A DNA stretch of 64,000 nt, taken from NCBI RefSeq assembly GCF_010092445.1, contig NZ_CP048031.1, forward strand, positions 186,001-250,000, written 5' to 3'. A program made the position numbers and the translations under genes. This DNA comes from Shewanella sp. Arc9-LZ (GTDB lineage: Bacteria; Pseudomonadota; Gammaproteobacteria; Enterobacterales; Shewanellaceae). The notes under the pieces were generated by a model that saw nothing but the letters and a program-made list of their open reading frames with translations, did no database searches and was not told the origin of the DNA. Shown here in pieces: positions 42,414 through 52,581 of the stretch (positions are counted from its first letter, which is position 1; each line of letters starts with the position of its first letter).

Positions 42414-44015
42414 ATGAATAACTCAATGAAATCTGATTCTCCGGTACAGCACAAAGTCATTAAAAATCTCATCGAAGCCCACAGTTGGCTTGGTTTAATT
42501 ATTTCACCTTTACTGTTTTTGGTATTTTGGGCTGGCGCGGTGACCTTGTTTCACGATGAAATCGCCCAGTGGGCCATTACGCCTCATCATCCAGTCGATA
42601 ATACCCAAGCAGATATTCCTCTAGCGAAACTGGTACAGCAAAAGTTTGCTGAATACCCAGTAGATCAAGCTGGCCGTTTTCGAATAAATATGCCGACTGA
42701 GCTAGTACCTTATTATATTTTTTACTTCGATGTGTTTGGAGATGCTCCGCAATCGGACCGCCAGTCGATGGCGATATTGGTCGATCCTAAAAGCGGCGAA
42801 ACCGTTGCGGGCAAAGATGACTTTTACTTATCGCAATTTATGTACCGCTTACATTACAACCTTGATTTACCCGGTGGCAGTTATCTTATTGGTGTCGTGA
42901 CGCTGATTTTTCTGTTTGCACTCGTGTCAGGTATTTTTATCCATGCGCGTAAATTACTTAAACATTTCTTTTTGTATCGCGTCGATAAACAACGCCGGGA
43001 TAAATTACTCGATCTCCATACCGTAGTAGGGGTGATGACACTGCCTTTTACCTTGATGTATGCCCTAAGCGGCTTGATCCTTAACTTGGCCATAGTGTTT
43101 CAGCTGGCTTTTGTGGTGTTTATTTATCAGGGCGATCGACAAGCATTGTTTAACGATGCCGGTTTTAACCGTAGCAGCGAACCGCGAAGTGAAACGTCAC
43201 TTGATATGAGCAATGCGTTTACTTTAATTGAACACACTACACAGCAATCGAATTTTGAGTTACGTAATATTATTTTCCACCATTACGGTGCTGAAAATGC
43301 CTTAGTACAAGTGCGTGGTACCGATACGGTTAATTTTGCTCAACGAGATGAAGTGACCTATCGGGTGCAGGATGGCACTGTGATGGATAAGGTTAATGCC
43401 GATAACTACAATGTGTTCCGCCAGGGTAGAGATGTACTAGTGACATTGCATTTTAGTAACTTTGCAGGCTTAGACATCCGTATTTTGTACTTTATTTTGG
43501 CGATGGCTATTAGTGCGATGATTGTTACCGGCAATATGTTATGGATAAATAAGCGCAGCGCTCAGCGCCAGTCTTCACCGCGCAGTATTGCTATCGTAAC
43601 CGCGATGACGATTGGTGGCTGTGGTGGCATTATTGTGGCGACAGCAGTTGGATTTTTGTGTGAACGACTATTACCTGTAACCTTATCTGGACGAGGTGAA
43701 TGGTTAGTGGGGTGTTTTGTAACGTCACTATTGCTCGTTATGTTGTGTAGTATAAAAGTGACCGATATTAAGCGTCATATCAGCCAGCTACTTTTGCTCA
43801 CCAGTAGTATATTAGCCATTACAATTTTGGCAGATTGGTTGTTGTTTTCTGAGCAAATAATAGCGTTATGGCAAAGCGGTTATCATGGTGTCATCGGGAT
43901 CCAAGTTGGCATGATGCTGGTAACGGCAGTGTGTTTATGGACTGTCAGTAAGTTAGGCGTATTACCTCGGTCGCAACCAGCCATGGCAAAAAACGTTACT
44001 CCTGCTAATGGATAA
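42414..44015 (+). CDS. PepSY-associated membrane protein (possible ferric-siderophore reductase)
   Basis: 533 residues. A first helix with conserved HSWLGLIISPLLFLVFWAGAVTLFHDE, large periplasmic PepSY-type loops, and further helices at about 155-175, 200-235, 355-375, 390-415, 428-445, 455-475 and 490-510. Several histidines in helices could bind haem. Relatives (PiuB/FpvG type) reduce ferric siderophores at the inner membrane; here this is inferred from family and the Fur box. No TonB receptor lies beside it. Confidence 0.82.
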   Translation: MNNSMKSDSPVQHKVIKNLIEAHSWLGLIISPLLFLVFWAGAVTLFHDEIAQWAITPHHPVDNTQADIPLAKLVQQKFAEYPVDQAGRFRINMPTELVPYYIFYFDVFGDAPQSDRQSMAILVDPKSGETVAGKDDFYLSQFMYRLHYNLDLPGGSYLIGVVTLIFLFALVSGIFIHARKLLKHFFLYRVDKQRRDKLLDLHTVVGVMTLPFTLMYALSGLILNLAIVFQLAFVVFIYQGDRQALFNDAGFNRSSEPRSETSLDMSNAFTLIEHTTQQSNFELRNIIFHHYGAENALVQVRGTDTVNFAQRDEVTYRVQDGTVMDKVNADNYNVFRQGRDVLVTLHFSNFAGLDIRILYFILAMAISAMIVTGNMLWINKRSAQRQSSPRSIAIVTAMTIGGCGGIIVATAVGFLCERLLPVTLSGRGEWLVGCFVTSLLLVMLCSIKVTDIKRHISQLLLLTSSILAITILADWLLFSEQIIALWQSGYHGVIGIQVGMMLVTAVCLWTVSKLGVLPRSQPAMAKNVTPANG

Positions 44016-44040
44016 TGGAATGGGTATAAAGTTGAAGCTA

Positions 44041-44074
44041 TTAAGCCTGTGAAGGAACACTATCACAGGCTTAA
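44041..44074. terminator. hairpin between converging operons
   Basis: A perfect 12-bp inverted repeat TTAAGCCTGTGA (44041-44052) / TCACAGGCTTAA (44063-44074) between the PepSY and pirin genes. There is no long T run, so a bidirectional terminator or RNA-stabilising stem. Confidence 0.65.
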
Positions 44075-44091
44075 TCATCAACTAACCTCAT

Positions 44092-44787
44092 CTAGGGTAA
44101 ATCAAAAATCAGTGCAGTTGCTTGAGTGTCCGATGGATTAACTAAGGTCACCGTGGTCATGTCGGTGAGTTTAGCGCCATCACCTATTTTTAGCTGTTGA
44201 TCTTCAATATTGAGCTCGCCAGCGACTTGATGAACATACACTTTACGGTCAGTCGCAATCTGATAGGTTATTTCAGATTTAGGCGCCAAAATCAGTTGTG
44301 ACAATGTCGCATTTTGCTTGATTTGCAAGGTTCCGTTTTCACCCGTTGGCGTAGCAATCGTGGTTAGTCCTACTGCTTGACCAAAGTTTTTTTGTTGATA
44401 TCCTGGTGTATTACCTAAAGCATTTGGCTGGATCCAAATTTGTAAAAACTTCAGTGGCTCTGTGGCGGATGCGTTGTACTCACTGTGAGTAATACCACTG
44501 CCAGCAGACATTAATTGGAACTCACCTGCAGGCAACACTTCAACATTGCCTTCACTGTCTTTATGGGCGATAGAGCCTTCAAGTACGTAGCTGATAATTT
44601 CCATGTCACGGTGGCCGTGAGTGGCAAATCCGGCACCAGGAGTGACACTGTCGTCATTGATCACTCGCAGTGCTGAAAAGCCCATGTGTTGTGGATCATA
44701 GTAGCTGCCAAATGAAAAACTGTGTTTGCTGTCTAACCAACCAAAGTTGGCTATTCCGCGCTCGCTTGCATGACGTAAGGTAATCAT
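44092..44787 (-). CDS. pirin family protein (YhhW-like)
   Basis: A 231-residue bicupin. Metal ligands are intact: H57 and H59 (FATHGHRDME), H101 and E103 (ITHSEYN), the pattern of iron-binding pirins; bacterial members such as YhhW have quercetinase activity in vitro. The N-terminal HSFSFGSYYDPQHMGF is characteristic. Probably co-transcribed after the DoxX gene (45-base gap), facing a divergent LysR gene. Confidence 0.92.
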   Translation of the reverse strand: MITLRHASERGIANFGWLDSKHSFSFGSYYDPQHMGFSALRVINDDSVTPGAGFATHGHRDMEIISYVLEGSIAHKDSEGNVEVLPAGEFQLMSAGSGITHSEYNASATEPLKFLQIWIQPNALGNTPGYQQKNFGQAVGLTTIATPTGENGTLQIKQNATLSQLILAPKSEITYQIATDRKVYVHQVAGELNIEDQQLKIGDGAKLTDMTTVTLVNPSDTQATALIFDLP

Positions 44788-44832
44788 AATGTTGTTCCTA
44801 TCGTTTAATGAATAAGTGATCAGTACGGAAAA

Positions 44833-45276
44833 TTAAGACAGTTTGCTTACAATGGCTTTATCTAGCGCGACTTTGCCTGAACCTGATAGCGCAAGTGACA
44901 CACTGGCAGCCAATAGTGCTAACGCAAATTCATAACCGTTGTTTGCCATAAATAAACCGTTGCTAATATGTACGCTAGCAATGGCGATAATCATGGTGAA
45001 TGCTAATACAACCGCTGCTGGACGAGTCAATAAACCCAATAAGATGAACAGTCCGCCAACCAATTCAGCGCTACCGGCTAAGAAAGCCATTAACACGCCG
45101 GGCTCAATCCCAATCGATGCCATCCACTGTCCTGTACCTTCAAGGCCATAACCGCCAAACCAACCAAACAGTTTTTGCCCGCCATGAGCCATAAAAATAA
45201 TCCCAACAGGTAAGCGTAATGCCAAAGTGCTAAAACCTGCAGTAGAGTTCGTGATGCGTTTAACGAGTGCTTTCAT
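44833..45276 (-). CDS. DoxX family membrane protein
   Basis: 147 residues from ATG 45276, 8 bases behind GAGGA (five more codons are open upstream). Four helices and the family signature LALRLPVGIIFMAHGGQKLFGWFGGYGLEGTGQWM. DoxX proteins are often stress-induced and paired with pirins and LysR regulators, as here; the reaction is unclear. Confidence 0.9.
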   Translation of the reverse strand: MKALVKRITNSTAGFSTLALRLPVGIIFMAHGGQKLFGWFGGYGLEGTGQWMASIGIEPGVLMAFLAGSAELVGGLFILLGLLTRPAAVVLAFTMIIAIASVHISNGLFMANNGYEFALALLAASVSLALSGSGKVALDKAIVSKLS

Positions 45277-45421
45277 GGTATATATCCTCAATAAATTTAA
45301 ACATTAATTGTTTCTAGTGAGCCTGTCTCACTGGTTGATAAGAAGTATATTGAGACTTGATTGAATAAAAAATCGGAATAAACTGACGTAAAGGTTCAAA
45401 TTATTTGAATATGGAGAGTTG

Positions 45422-46315
45422 ATGCAAAATCCGATTACTATTGACGCATTACGTGCCCTAGATGCGATTGAACGTAAGGGCAGCTTTGCTGCTGCAGCGG
45501 CATCGTTATATCGAGTACCGTCAGCGCTGACTTACACCATCAAAAAACTTGAAGATGATATGGGCACGGCGTTATTTGACCGCACAAAGCAAAAAGCACA
45601 ACTGACGCCAGCAGGTAAAATTGTGTTAGAGCAAGGGCGGCAGATTTTGTTAGCCACCAATCGGTTGGTTGATTCTGTGCAGCAATTAGAGTCTGGTTGG
45701 GAAACTGAAATTCGGCTATCACGCGACACGGTCATCCCCCAGGGGACGTTGTTTCAATTAATTGAACAATTTAATCAGCTAGAACACTCGGTCGACATTA
45801 GTGTCGATGTTGAAGCCGTCGGTGGTGGTTGGGATGCATTGCACAGCCGACGCGCCGATATTGTGATTGGTGCGTCTGGTGAGTTACCAAGAGGTGTATT
45901 TCAAACCCATAAAATAGGCGAAATTGAATTTGTATTTGCCGTAGCGCCATATCATCCATTGGCGTTTGTTGATGGCGTATTAGAAGCCGACAAACTAACT
46001 GACTATGCTTCGGTGGTGGTCGCCGATACATCACAACTTTTACCTACTCGCAGTAGTGGCCTTTTTAAAAGCAAACAAGTGATTAAAGTTAACACCATGG
46101 AAACCAAGATAGCAGCACAGTTACAAGGACTAGGTATTGGTTTTGTACCCAGACACATGGTGCAATGCTACTTTGATAGTGGTGAGTTGATTGAAAAAAT
46201 GTGTTCAATTCCAAGACCGAATCAAAGTTTGTACATTGCTTGGCATAAAGACCATCAAGGCCGTGCATTTGACTGGTTTGTGGAGCATTTACCTAAAGCC
46301 GATTGGGGTTTATAA
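45422..46315 (+). CDS. LysR-type regulator beside doxX-pirin
   Basis: 297 residues from ATG 45422 (GGAG 5 bases upstream; a TTG codon just before is less likely). N-terminal winged helix (about 1-65: ALDAIERKGSFAAAAASLYRVPSALTYTIKKLED) and a periplasmic-binding-like sensor domain (about 90-295). Divergent from doxX with about 145 bases between, the usual set-up for control of the doxX-pirin unit; ligand unknown. Confidence 0.9.
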   Translation: MQNPITIDALRALDAIERKGSFAAAAASLYRVPSALTYTIKKLEDDMGTALFDRTKQKAQLTPAGKIVLEQGRQILLATNRLVDSVQQLESGWETEIRLSRDTVIPQGTLFQLIEQFNQLEHSVDISVDVEAVGGGWDALHSRRADIVIGASGELPRGVFQTHKIGEIEFVFAVAPYHPLAFVDGVLEADKLTDYASVVVADTSQLLPTRSSGLFKSKQVIKVNTMETKIAAQLQGLGIGFVPRHMVQCYFDSGELIEKMCSIPRPNQSLYIAWHKDHQGRAFDWFVEHLPKADWGL

Positions 46316-46342
46316 CATCTGAATGTGAGCACAATGATAGCG

Positions 46343-46378
46343 ACCAATGTGAGATCGCAGATACGAGCTCACATTGGT
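46343..46378. repeat. perfect inverted repeat between converging genes
   Basis: ACCAATGTGAG (46343-46353) and CTCACATTGGT (46368-46378), 11-bp perfect arms with a 14-base loop. No T run. It probably forms a bidirectional transcript end for the LysR and MFS genes. Confidence 0.6.
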
Positions 46379-46438
46379 GCTTATCGATCCCATCGTGATG
46401 TTGAATATCAGCGTTGATGTCGTTGCTTAACTATTCTT

Positions 46439-47641
46439 TTAACTACTCGCTTGAATACTCACTTGAGCATTCTTGCTAGCGTTAGTTTTCTTGTCTAGTG
46501 AGCCACTGAAACGTGTTAATGCTAGGGCAATAACCACAATCACCGCACCAACCCAAGGTGTATGCATTAGGCCAGCGTTAGCCACAATCAGCCCGCCACC
46601 CCAAGACCCAAGTGCAATACCGACATTAAAAGCGGCAATATTTAATCCTGAAGCCACATCAACGGCGTCGGGTGTGTACTTCTGTGCAAGGGAAACTACG
46701 TAAACTTGTAGCCCAGGTACATTACCAAATGCAAATGCGCCCCAGACCAAAATGGTGATCACAGCGGCAATAGGGTTAACCGCAGTAAAGTTAAATATCA
46801 CTAATATGGTCGCAAGACCGCTGAAAATAATACTTAACGCTTTAATTGGGCCCATTTTATCGGCCATTTTTCCGCCCCAAATATTACCAATAGCGACCGA
46901 TACCCCGTACACCAACATGATTAAGCCAATAGATTGAGATTCAAAACCAGACACTTGCTCTAAAATGGGGGCTAAAAAAGTAAAGGCTGTGAATGTGCCG
47001 CCGTAACCTAATGCGGTAATGGCATAGACCAGTAATAACCGTGGTTGAGTGAGTACTTTTAATTGCGATGATAATTTTGCCGCGGGTGGCTGAGGTAAAT
47101 TATTGGGAACCAACAAGCTACTGCCAATCAAGGCTACAAACCCAAGAATTGCGACAGTTAAAAAAGTGGCTTGCCAGCCAAAGGTCTGGCCAATATAGGT
47201 GCCCAAAGGGACGCCTGTCACTAAGGCGACGGTTAACCCCGTAAACATAATGGCAATCGCACTGGCGGCTTTTTCTTTGGGTACTAACCCAGTGGCAATG
47301 GTTGAGCCAATAGAGAAAAACACTCCGTGGGCTAACCCAGTGATAATGCGTGCAGCGATTAAGGTTTCGTAACCGGGCGCTTGCCAAGCCAATAGATTAC
47401 CCGCAACAAATAAACTCATTACCGCCAGCAATACGTGTTTGCGATTCCATTTACCGGTTAATGCGGTGAGTACTGGTGCGCCAATGGCGACACCTAATGC
47501 GTAAAGACTGACCAATAAGCCAGCCGATGGTAATGATACGTTAAGGTCTTGTGCCATTGTGGGGATTAACCCCACAATGACAAATTCGGTGGTTCCAATA
47601 GCAAAGGCGCTAAGCGTCAATGCGAGTAAAGCTAACGGCAT
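46439..47641 (-). CDS. MFS exporter (DHA1, AraJ/YdhP-like)
   Basis: 400 residues with 12 predicted helices. The first helix, ALLALTLSAFAIGTTEFVIVGLIP, and the A-loop TGKWNRKHVLL between helices 2 and 3 mark the 12-helix DHA1 drug/sugar efflux group. Substrate cannot be told. Divergent from a LysR gene 190 bases away, a likely regulator. Confidence 0.9.
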   Translation of the reverse strand: MPLALLALTLSAFAIGTTEFVIVGLIPTMAQDLNVSLPSAGLLVSLYALGVAIGAPVLTALTGKWNRKHVLLAVMSLFVAGNLLAWQAPGYETLIAARIITGLAHGVFFSIGSTIATGLVPKEKAASAIAIMFTGLTVALVTGVPLGTYIGQTFGWQATFLTVAILGFVALIGSSLLVPNNLPQPPAAKLSSQLKVLTQPRLLLVYAITALGYGGTFTAFTFLAPILEQVSGFESQSIGLIMLVYGVSVAIGNIWGGKMADKMGPIKALSIIFSGLATILVIFNFTAVNPIAAVITILVWGAFAFGNVPGLQVYVVSLAQKYTPDAVDVASGLNIAAFNVGIALGSWGGGLIVANAGLMHTPWVGAVIVVIALALTRFSGSLDKKTNASKNAQVSIQASS

Positions 47642-47833
47642 AATGTGTTCCTCTTAGGTTGTCGCTAGGATTTACCGTCGCGATAAATGTGTCAGTCAGT
47701 TGATGGGCGTCATTATTGATTAGATATATGTTGTTAAAAACAGTATGTTTAGCAAATGACTTTTGCTATAAATGCAATAAACAATGATGTTAGAGCGACT
47801 CTTTAGATCGACACAGCACAAGATGAGGTATGC

Positions 47834-48715
47834 ATGCTTACGCGTTCAGATGATTTAGATATATTGCTGATGGTGGTCGACTGCGGCGGGTTTTCTGCAG
47901 CGGCCGATGCACTCAATATTCAGGTTGCACGAGTGTCACGCGCGGTAAGTAAAATAGAGCAACAGCTCGGGGTCACCATTCTCAATCGCACCACTCGGCG
48001 TGTTGAGTTAACCGATGAAGGCCGCCAATTTGTCGAATCTGTTCGGGGTGGATTACAACAATTACAACGCGCAGAAGATGAACTCGTACGTCGTGGTGAA
48101 CTACCACAAGGACGTTTGCGTGTGGACGCGGCAAGTCCGTTTGTGTTTCATCAATTAGTGCCTTTGATGAAAGATTTTCGCGCCGCTTATCCAGACATTG
48201 AATTAGCATTGACCTCGAACGAGGGCTATGTCGATTTACTTGAAAAGCGTACCGATGTGGCCATTAGAATTGGTAAGTTGGCAGACTCAACCTTGCATGC
48301 TCGACCATTAGGAAAAAGTGCCTTACATATTGTTGCCTCCGCTGAGTATTTAGCGCGTAGAGGTGTGCCACAAAAAGTGTCTGATTTGACTTGCCACGAG
48401 TTACTTGGGTTTACCGAACCTAAAATATTGAATCACTGGCCGCTAAAAGGTTGCGATGTTATTACCCCTACCATCAGCACCAGCAATGGAGAAACTTTGC
48501 GTCAACTAGCACTGGCAGGTAATGGCATTGCGTGTCTTTCAGGTTTTATGATTAATGATGATCTCGTGGCGGGTCGGTTAGTGCCCATACTTCAGTCGGA
48601 GAAGTTTACTCACATAGAACGTGAACAAGTGAATGCGGTGTATTACAAATCGTCTATTGTTGCGCGACGTATTTCTGCATTTATTGAGTTTATTCAACCA
48701 AGATTAACCTTATAA
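47834..48715 (+). CDS. LysR-type regulator beside the MFS exporter
   Basis: 293 residues: winged helix (about 5-65: VVDCGGFSAAADALNIQVARVSRAVSKIEQ) and LysR substrate domain. The sequence is of the CrgA/DhcR-like subgroup (LNRTTRRVELTDEG, ALTSNEGYVDLLEKRTDVAIRIG). It probably controls the divergent exporter and perhaps dkgB downstream; both are inferred from position. Confidence 0.9.
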   Translation: MLTRSDDLDILLMVVDCGGFSAAADALNIQVARVSRAVSKIEQQLGVTILNRTTRRVELTDEGRQFVESVRGGLQQLQRAEDELVRRGELPQGRLRVDAASPFVFHQLVPLMKDFRAAYPDIELALTSNEGYVDLLEKRTDVAIRIGKLADSTLHARPLGKSALHIVASAEYLARRGVPQKVSDLTCHELLGFTEPKILNHWPLKGCDVITPTISTSNGETLRQLALAGNGIACLSGFMINDDLVAGRLVPILQSEKFTHIEREQVNAVYYKSSIVARRISAFIEFIQPRLTL

Positions 48716-48844
48716 CTAAGGGCTCAATTTAACCGTGTGTAGATATTTGCAGTTTGAGCAAAACAGATTTGCTTGGTTGACGGTTTATTTCTGTTGTTAG
48801 TTTGCGCACAGTGTTGGTTCAGATACCGTTTTTAGGAAGACAAT

Positions 48845-49651
48845 ATGACCACTATTCCATTGTTAGGCACAGGTACCTTCAGACTTAAAGATCAACTGGC
48901 ATTTGATTCAGTGTTAATGGCGCTAAAGCAGGGTTCTCGCCACATTGATACCGCTCAGATTTACGCCAATGAGAAACAAGTTGGTGATGCAATTAAAGCA
49001 TCGGGTATCGCAAGAGCTGATATTTTTCTCACCACTAAGGTGTGGACGGATCGTTTTGCCCACGACAAACTTATTCAAAGCGTGCATGACAGCTTGGCTT
49101 TATTGCAAACCGATTATGTGGATTTGTTACTGATACATTGGCCGTTACGCGATGATTCAGTACCTATGCGAGAGTATTTACTGGCATTAAAAGAGGTGCA
49201 AGATGCTGGTTTAGCGAAACACATTGGCGTGTCTAATTTCACTATGGCCCAGGTTACACAAGCGATTGAGATTTTAGGTACCGACGCAATATTCACTAAT
49301 CAGGTTGAAGTACATCCATATTTGCAAAATAACCGACTGGTCGAATTTTGTCAGCAGCACAATATTATGGTGACTGGTTATATGCCATTTGCCTATGGTG
49401 CGGTATTAACCGACGACACTATTGTCGCGATTGCGAAGAAACACCAAATGACACCCGCCCAAGCGGTATTAGTGTGGATGCGCCAAAAAGGTTATGTCAC
49501 TATTCCATCGTCAACTAAGCTGGTAAATGTTCAAGCTAATATTGCCTCATTAGCGTTATCGCTCCCGTCTGTAGACATGGCCGCAATTGATAAGTTAGAC
49601 CGAAATCATCGTGTGGCGGCGCCTGACTTTAGCCCCGATTGGGATCAATAA
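48845..49651 (+). CDS. dkgB: aldo/keto reductase (2,5-diketo-D-gluconate reductase B type)
   Basis: 268 residues, TIM barrel. Motifs: GTGTFRL, HIDTAQIYANE with catalytic Asp and Tyr, TTKVW with Lys, LLLIHWP with His, and GVSNFTMAQ. It reduces keto sugars or methylglyoxal-like aldehydes with NADPH; DkgB is the closest match I recognise. Same direction as the LysR gene 130 bases before; terminator follows. Confidence 0.92.
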   Translation: MTTIPLLGTGTFRLKDQLAFDSVLMALKQGSRHIDTAQIYANEKQVGDAIKASGIARADIFLTTKVWTDRFAHDKLIQSVHDSLALLQTDYVDLLLIHWPLRDDSVPMREYLLALKEVQDAGLAKHIGVSNFTMAQVTQAIEILGTDAIFTNQVEVHPYLQNNRLVEFCQQHNIMVTGYMPFAYGAVLTDDTIVAIAKKHQMTPAQAVLVWMRQKGYVTIPSSTKLVNVQANIASLALSLPSVDMAAIDKLDRNHRVAAPDFSPDWDQ

Positions 49652-49730
49652 TTTATCAGCGAATGTGCCAATAGCTTAAGTGCCCACGCAGTTTGCACTC
49701 ACCATTAGATTATTTATATATCAAGTATCC

Positions 49731-49763
49731 ACGCCGACATGAGTGTTCATATTGGCGTTTTTT
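49731..49763 (+). terminator. terminator after dkgB
   Basis: ACGCC-GAC-ATGA (49731-49742) pairs with TCAT-ATT-GGCGT with one mismatch, followed by six T. Confidence 0.82.
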
Positions 49764-49784
49764 ATTTTCAGGGTTATTGGCCAC

Positions 49785-49815
49785 TTGACATAGGTGTAAG
49801 ACATAGGTTTACAAT
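49785..49815 (+). promoter_or_regulatory. MerR-type promoter of the copper operon
   Basis: -35 TTGACA (49785-49790) and -10 TACAAT (49810-49815) are separated by 19 bases instead of 17, the hallmark of promoters activated by MerR proteins through DNA distortion. The spacer holds an inverted repeat TGTAA (49795-49799) / TTACA (49809-49813) and a direct repeat ACATAGGT (49788-49795 and 49801-49808). It lies 73 bases upstream of the merR start, so the operon is probably autoregulated. Confidence 0.82.
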
Positions 49816-49888
49816 CGTTGCATATACTCAATAGATTTATTTATGTAGATCTTATTATTTAATACAGTCGTTACCCCAAGGAGTGATT

Positions 49889-50335
49889 ATGCAAGTCAGT
49901 GAACTCGCAACGTTATTGGGTGTTACCACAGACACAATTCGTTTTTACACCCGAATCGGCCTGCTCGCACCAACAAAATCGCCTAGCAATGGTTATAAAT
50001 ACTATCGTGACAAAGAAGTGTCGCGGATGCGATTTATTATGAGTGCCAGAAACTTAGGTTTTTCGGTGGATGAAATTAAAGTGATTTTTTCCAAAACTGA
50101 TCACGGTGAAAGCGCTTGTACCATGGTGAAGCAGCTTATTAGCCAAAAGTTGGCCGAAACTGAAATACTGTTTAATGAAACGTTAAAGCTACGTAATAAG
50201 CTGACTCAAGCCGTAAGTGAGTGGGAAAATCTGCCAGCATTGGCGCCTACAGGTGCCATGATTTGTCACTTGATTGAGGGATTTGATCCAAACCATGAAA
50301 CCCCTTGTCAGGTTAGTGATAAGGAGTCTTTGTGA
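49889..50335 (+). CDS. MerR-family metal regulator of the copA operon
   Basis: 148 residues from ATG 49889. Winged helix ([26 protein letters not shown]), dimer helix (about 75-115) and a C-terminal metal loop. Cysteines are C77, C126 and C140. C77 matches the cysteine that marks divalent-metal sensors (ZntR/PbrR type), while Cu(I) sensors of the CueR type have serine there. Yet the gene shares one base (TGATG) with copA, so copper is the expected inducer. True metal uncertain. Confidence 0.88.
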   Translation: MQVSELATLLGVTTDTIRFYTRIGLLAPTKSPSNGYKYYRDKEVSRMRFIMSARNLGFSVDEIKVIFSKTDHGESACTMVKQLISQKLAETEILFNETLKLRNKLTQAVSEWENLPALAPTGAMICHLIEGFDPNHETPCQVSDKESL

Positions 50336-52575
50336 TGAATACCCAAACAACAACACAATTATTGATAGAGGGTGCAGGTTGTGCCAGCTGTGTTGGCAAA
50401 ATTGAGAAAGCCCTTAAAACAGTCGCGCAAGTAGAGCAGGCTGAAATGAACTTTGCTGATCGCAGTGTGATGGTCACCGGAGAGGTTGAAGTCGCTAGTT
50501 TGCTTGAGGCCGTTGAAAAAGCCGGTTATCACGCTATTTTGATTAACGATCAAGGTGGTGCAGATGCTATTGATGAGAAAGAACAGGCAGATGCAATATA
50601 TTATAAAAGCCTAATAAAACACACTATTGTCGCATTGGCAGTGGGTATCCCACTGATGATTTATGGTTTGTTTATTGGTGACATGACCGTTACTAACCCA
50701 ATACAACAGCTGGTTTGGGGAGCAATTGGTATACTGACCTTAGGGATAATGTTCTTCTCCGGCAAGCATTTTTATACTGGCGCATGGAAATCATTTACTC
50801 ATCATAGTGCCAATATGGACACCTTAATTGCGCTCGGAACAGGCACTGCGTGGGTTTACTCTATGGTGGTGGTATTTGCACCAGATTTATTGCCAGAAAT
50901 GGCGCGCCATGTCTATTTTGAAGCAACCGCGATGATCATTGGTTTAATCAATCTTGGACTCGCGTTAGAGGTCAAGGCGCGCGGTAAAACCTCGGCAGCG
51001 ATTAAGCGCTTAATTGGTTTACAAGCTAAAACGGCTAGAGTGATCCGCAATGGTAAAGCGGTCGATATCGATATTGCCTTGGTGCAATTAAACGATAAAG
51101 TCAGTGTTCGACCAGGTGAAAAAATTCCCGTAGATGGTGTGGTCGTTGAGGGGAGTAGTTTTATTGATGAATCGATGTTGACGGGTGAACCTATTCCGGT
51201 TGAAAAAAGTGTTAATGATGATGTGGTCGCAGGTACATTAAACAAACTGGGATCACTTACTTTTACCGCCACACGAGTCGGTAAAGATACCGCTTTGGCG
51301 CACATTATTACTATGGTTAAACGGGCGCAGAACTCCAAACCGCCAATTGGTCGAATGGCAGATGTTATTTCGAGCTATTTTGTTCCTGCAATGATGATTA
51401 TTGCCATTATCAGCGCCATGGTATGGCTTAATTTTGGGCCTGAACCCTCTGTGGGATACGCCATAGTGTCGGCGATGACAATTTTAATCATCGCTTGTCC
51501 GTGTGCGTTAGGGTTAGCAACACCCATGTCGGTGATGGTGGGTGTAGGTAAAGCCGCTGAATCTGGCGTGCTTATTCGTAATGGTGAAGCTCTGCAAACG
51601 GCATCGACTATTACCACCATGATTTTAGATAAAACCGGCACGATTACCGAAGGCGCGCCAAAAATCACCGATATCATCGTGGTCAATGGTCGCGAACAAG
51701 AACAAGTATTGCAACTGGCGGCAAGTATTGAGCAACATTCCGAGCATCCACTTGCACAGGCCGTTGTTCAAGCCGCAGCGGATAAGGGATTAACCTTATT
51801 CAATGTTGAAAATTTTACTGCTATTGCAGGATTTGGTGTCCAAGCTCAGTATCAATCGACTCAGTTATTATTTGGTAATGAAAAATTAATGCGCGAAAAA
51901 GGCATAGTCTTAAGCGATTATCAACAGCAAGCACAAGCGTTGGCAGCAGACGCCAAAACGCCAATGTATTTTGCTATCGACGGTGAACTCGCAGCAGTGA
52001 TTGCCGTGGCTGACCCGATTAAAGCAGACTCTGTTGCCGCCATCGCAAGGCTTAAAAGCAGTGGCATTAAGGTCATTATGCTTACCGGAGATAACCACGC
52101 GACAGCCGCAGCTGTGGCTGCCAAAGTGGGTGTCGATGACTTTTTTGCCGACGTATTACCGCAAGATAAAGCCAATAAAGTGGCCGAATTACAAGCATTA
52201 GGTGAGGTGGTTGGCATGACTGGTGATGGCATTAATGATGCACCTGCGTTGGCGCTAGCCAATGTCGGCTTTGCTATTGGCACCGGAACCGACGTCGCGA
52301 TTGAAAGTGCCGACATAACGCTAATGCGAGGATCGCTACACGGTTTGGCAGATGCCATCGCGGTGAGTAAGGCGACTTTAGGCAATATTAGACAAAACCT
52401 AGTCGGCGCGTTTATTTACAATATGGCGGGTATACCGCTTGCTGCTGGGGTGTTATTTCCGGTGTTTGGCGTATTACTTAACCCTGTGGTTGCTGGTGCT
52501 GCGATGGCATTTTCATCATTAACAGTGGTGAGCAACGCCAATCGTTTGCGCTTTTTTAGCCCTCAACAACACTAG
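50335..52575 (+). CDS. copA: CopA, Cu(I)-exporting P1B-type ATPase
   Basis: 746 residues from ATG 50335 (AAGGAG 8 bases upstream). One N-terminal HMA domain with GAGCASC (C16, C19), then helices, TGE actuator loop (LTGEPIP), CPC metal site in helix 6 (C388-P389-C390), phosphorylation D432 (DKTGT), HP motif (SEHPLAQ), GDGIND hinge, and YN in helix 7 (FIYNMAG) with MAFSS in helix 8. The CPC/YN/MxxSS set defines Cu(I)-specific P1B-1 pumps. It exports Cu(I) from the cytoplasm. Confidence 0.96.
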   Translation: MNTQTTTQLLIEGAGCASCVGKIEKALKTVAQVEQAEMNFADRSVMVTGEVEVASLLEAVEKAGYHAILINDQGGADAIDEKEQADAIYYKSLIKHTIVALAVGIPLMIYGLFIGDMTVTNPIQQLVWGAIGILTLGIMFFSGKHFYTGAWKSFTHHSANMDTLIALGTGTAWVYSMVVVFAPDLLPEMARHVYFEATAMIIGLINLGLALEVKARGKTSAAIKRLIGLQAKTARVIRNGKAVDIDIALVQLNDKVSVRPGEKIPVDGVVVEGSSFIDESMLTGEPIPVEKSVNDDVVAGTLNKLGSLTFTATRVGKDTALAHIITMVKRAQNSKPPIGRMADVISSYFVPAMMIIAIISAMVWLNFGPEPSVGYAIVSAMTILIIACPCALGLATPMSVMVGVGKAAESGVLIRNGEALQTASTITTMILDKTGTITEGAPKITDIIVVNGREQEQVLQLAASIEQHSEHPLAQAVVQAAADKGLTLFNVENFTAIAGFGVQAQYQSTQLLFGNEKLMREKGIVLSDYQQQAQALAADAKTPMYFAIDGELAAVIAVADPIKADSVAAIARLKSSGIKVIMLTGDNHATAAAVAAKVGVDDFFADVLPQDKANKVAELQALGEVVGMTGDGINDAPALALANVGFAIGTGTDVAIESADITLMRGSLHGLADAIAVSKATLGNIRQNLVGAFIYNMAGIPLAAGVLFPVFGVLLNPVVAGAAMAFSSLTVVSNANRLRFFSPQQH

Positions 52576-52581
52576 GAGTGA

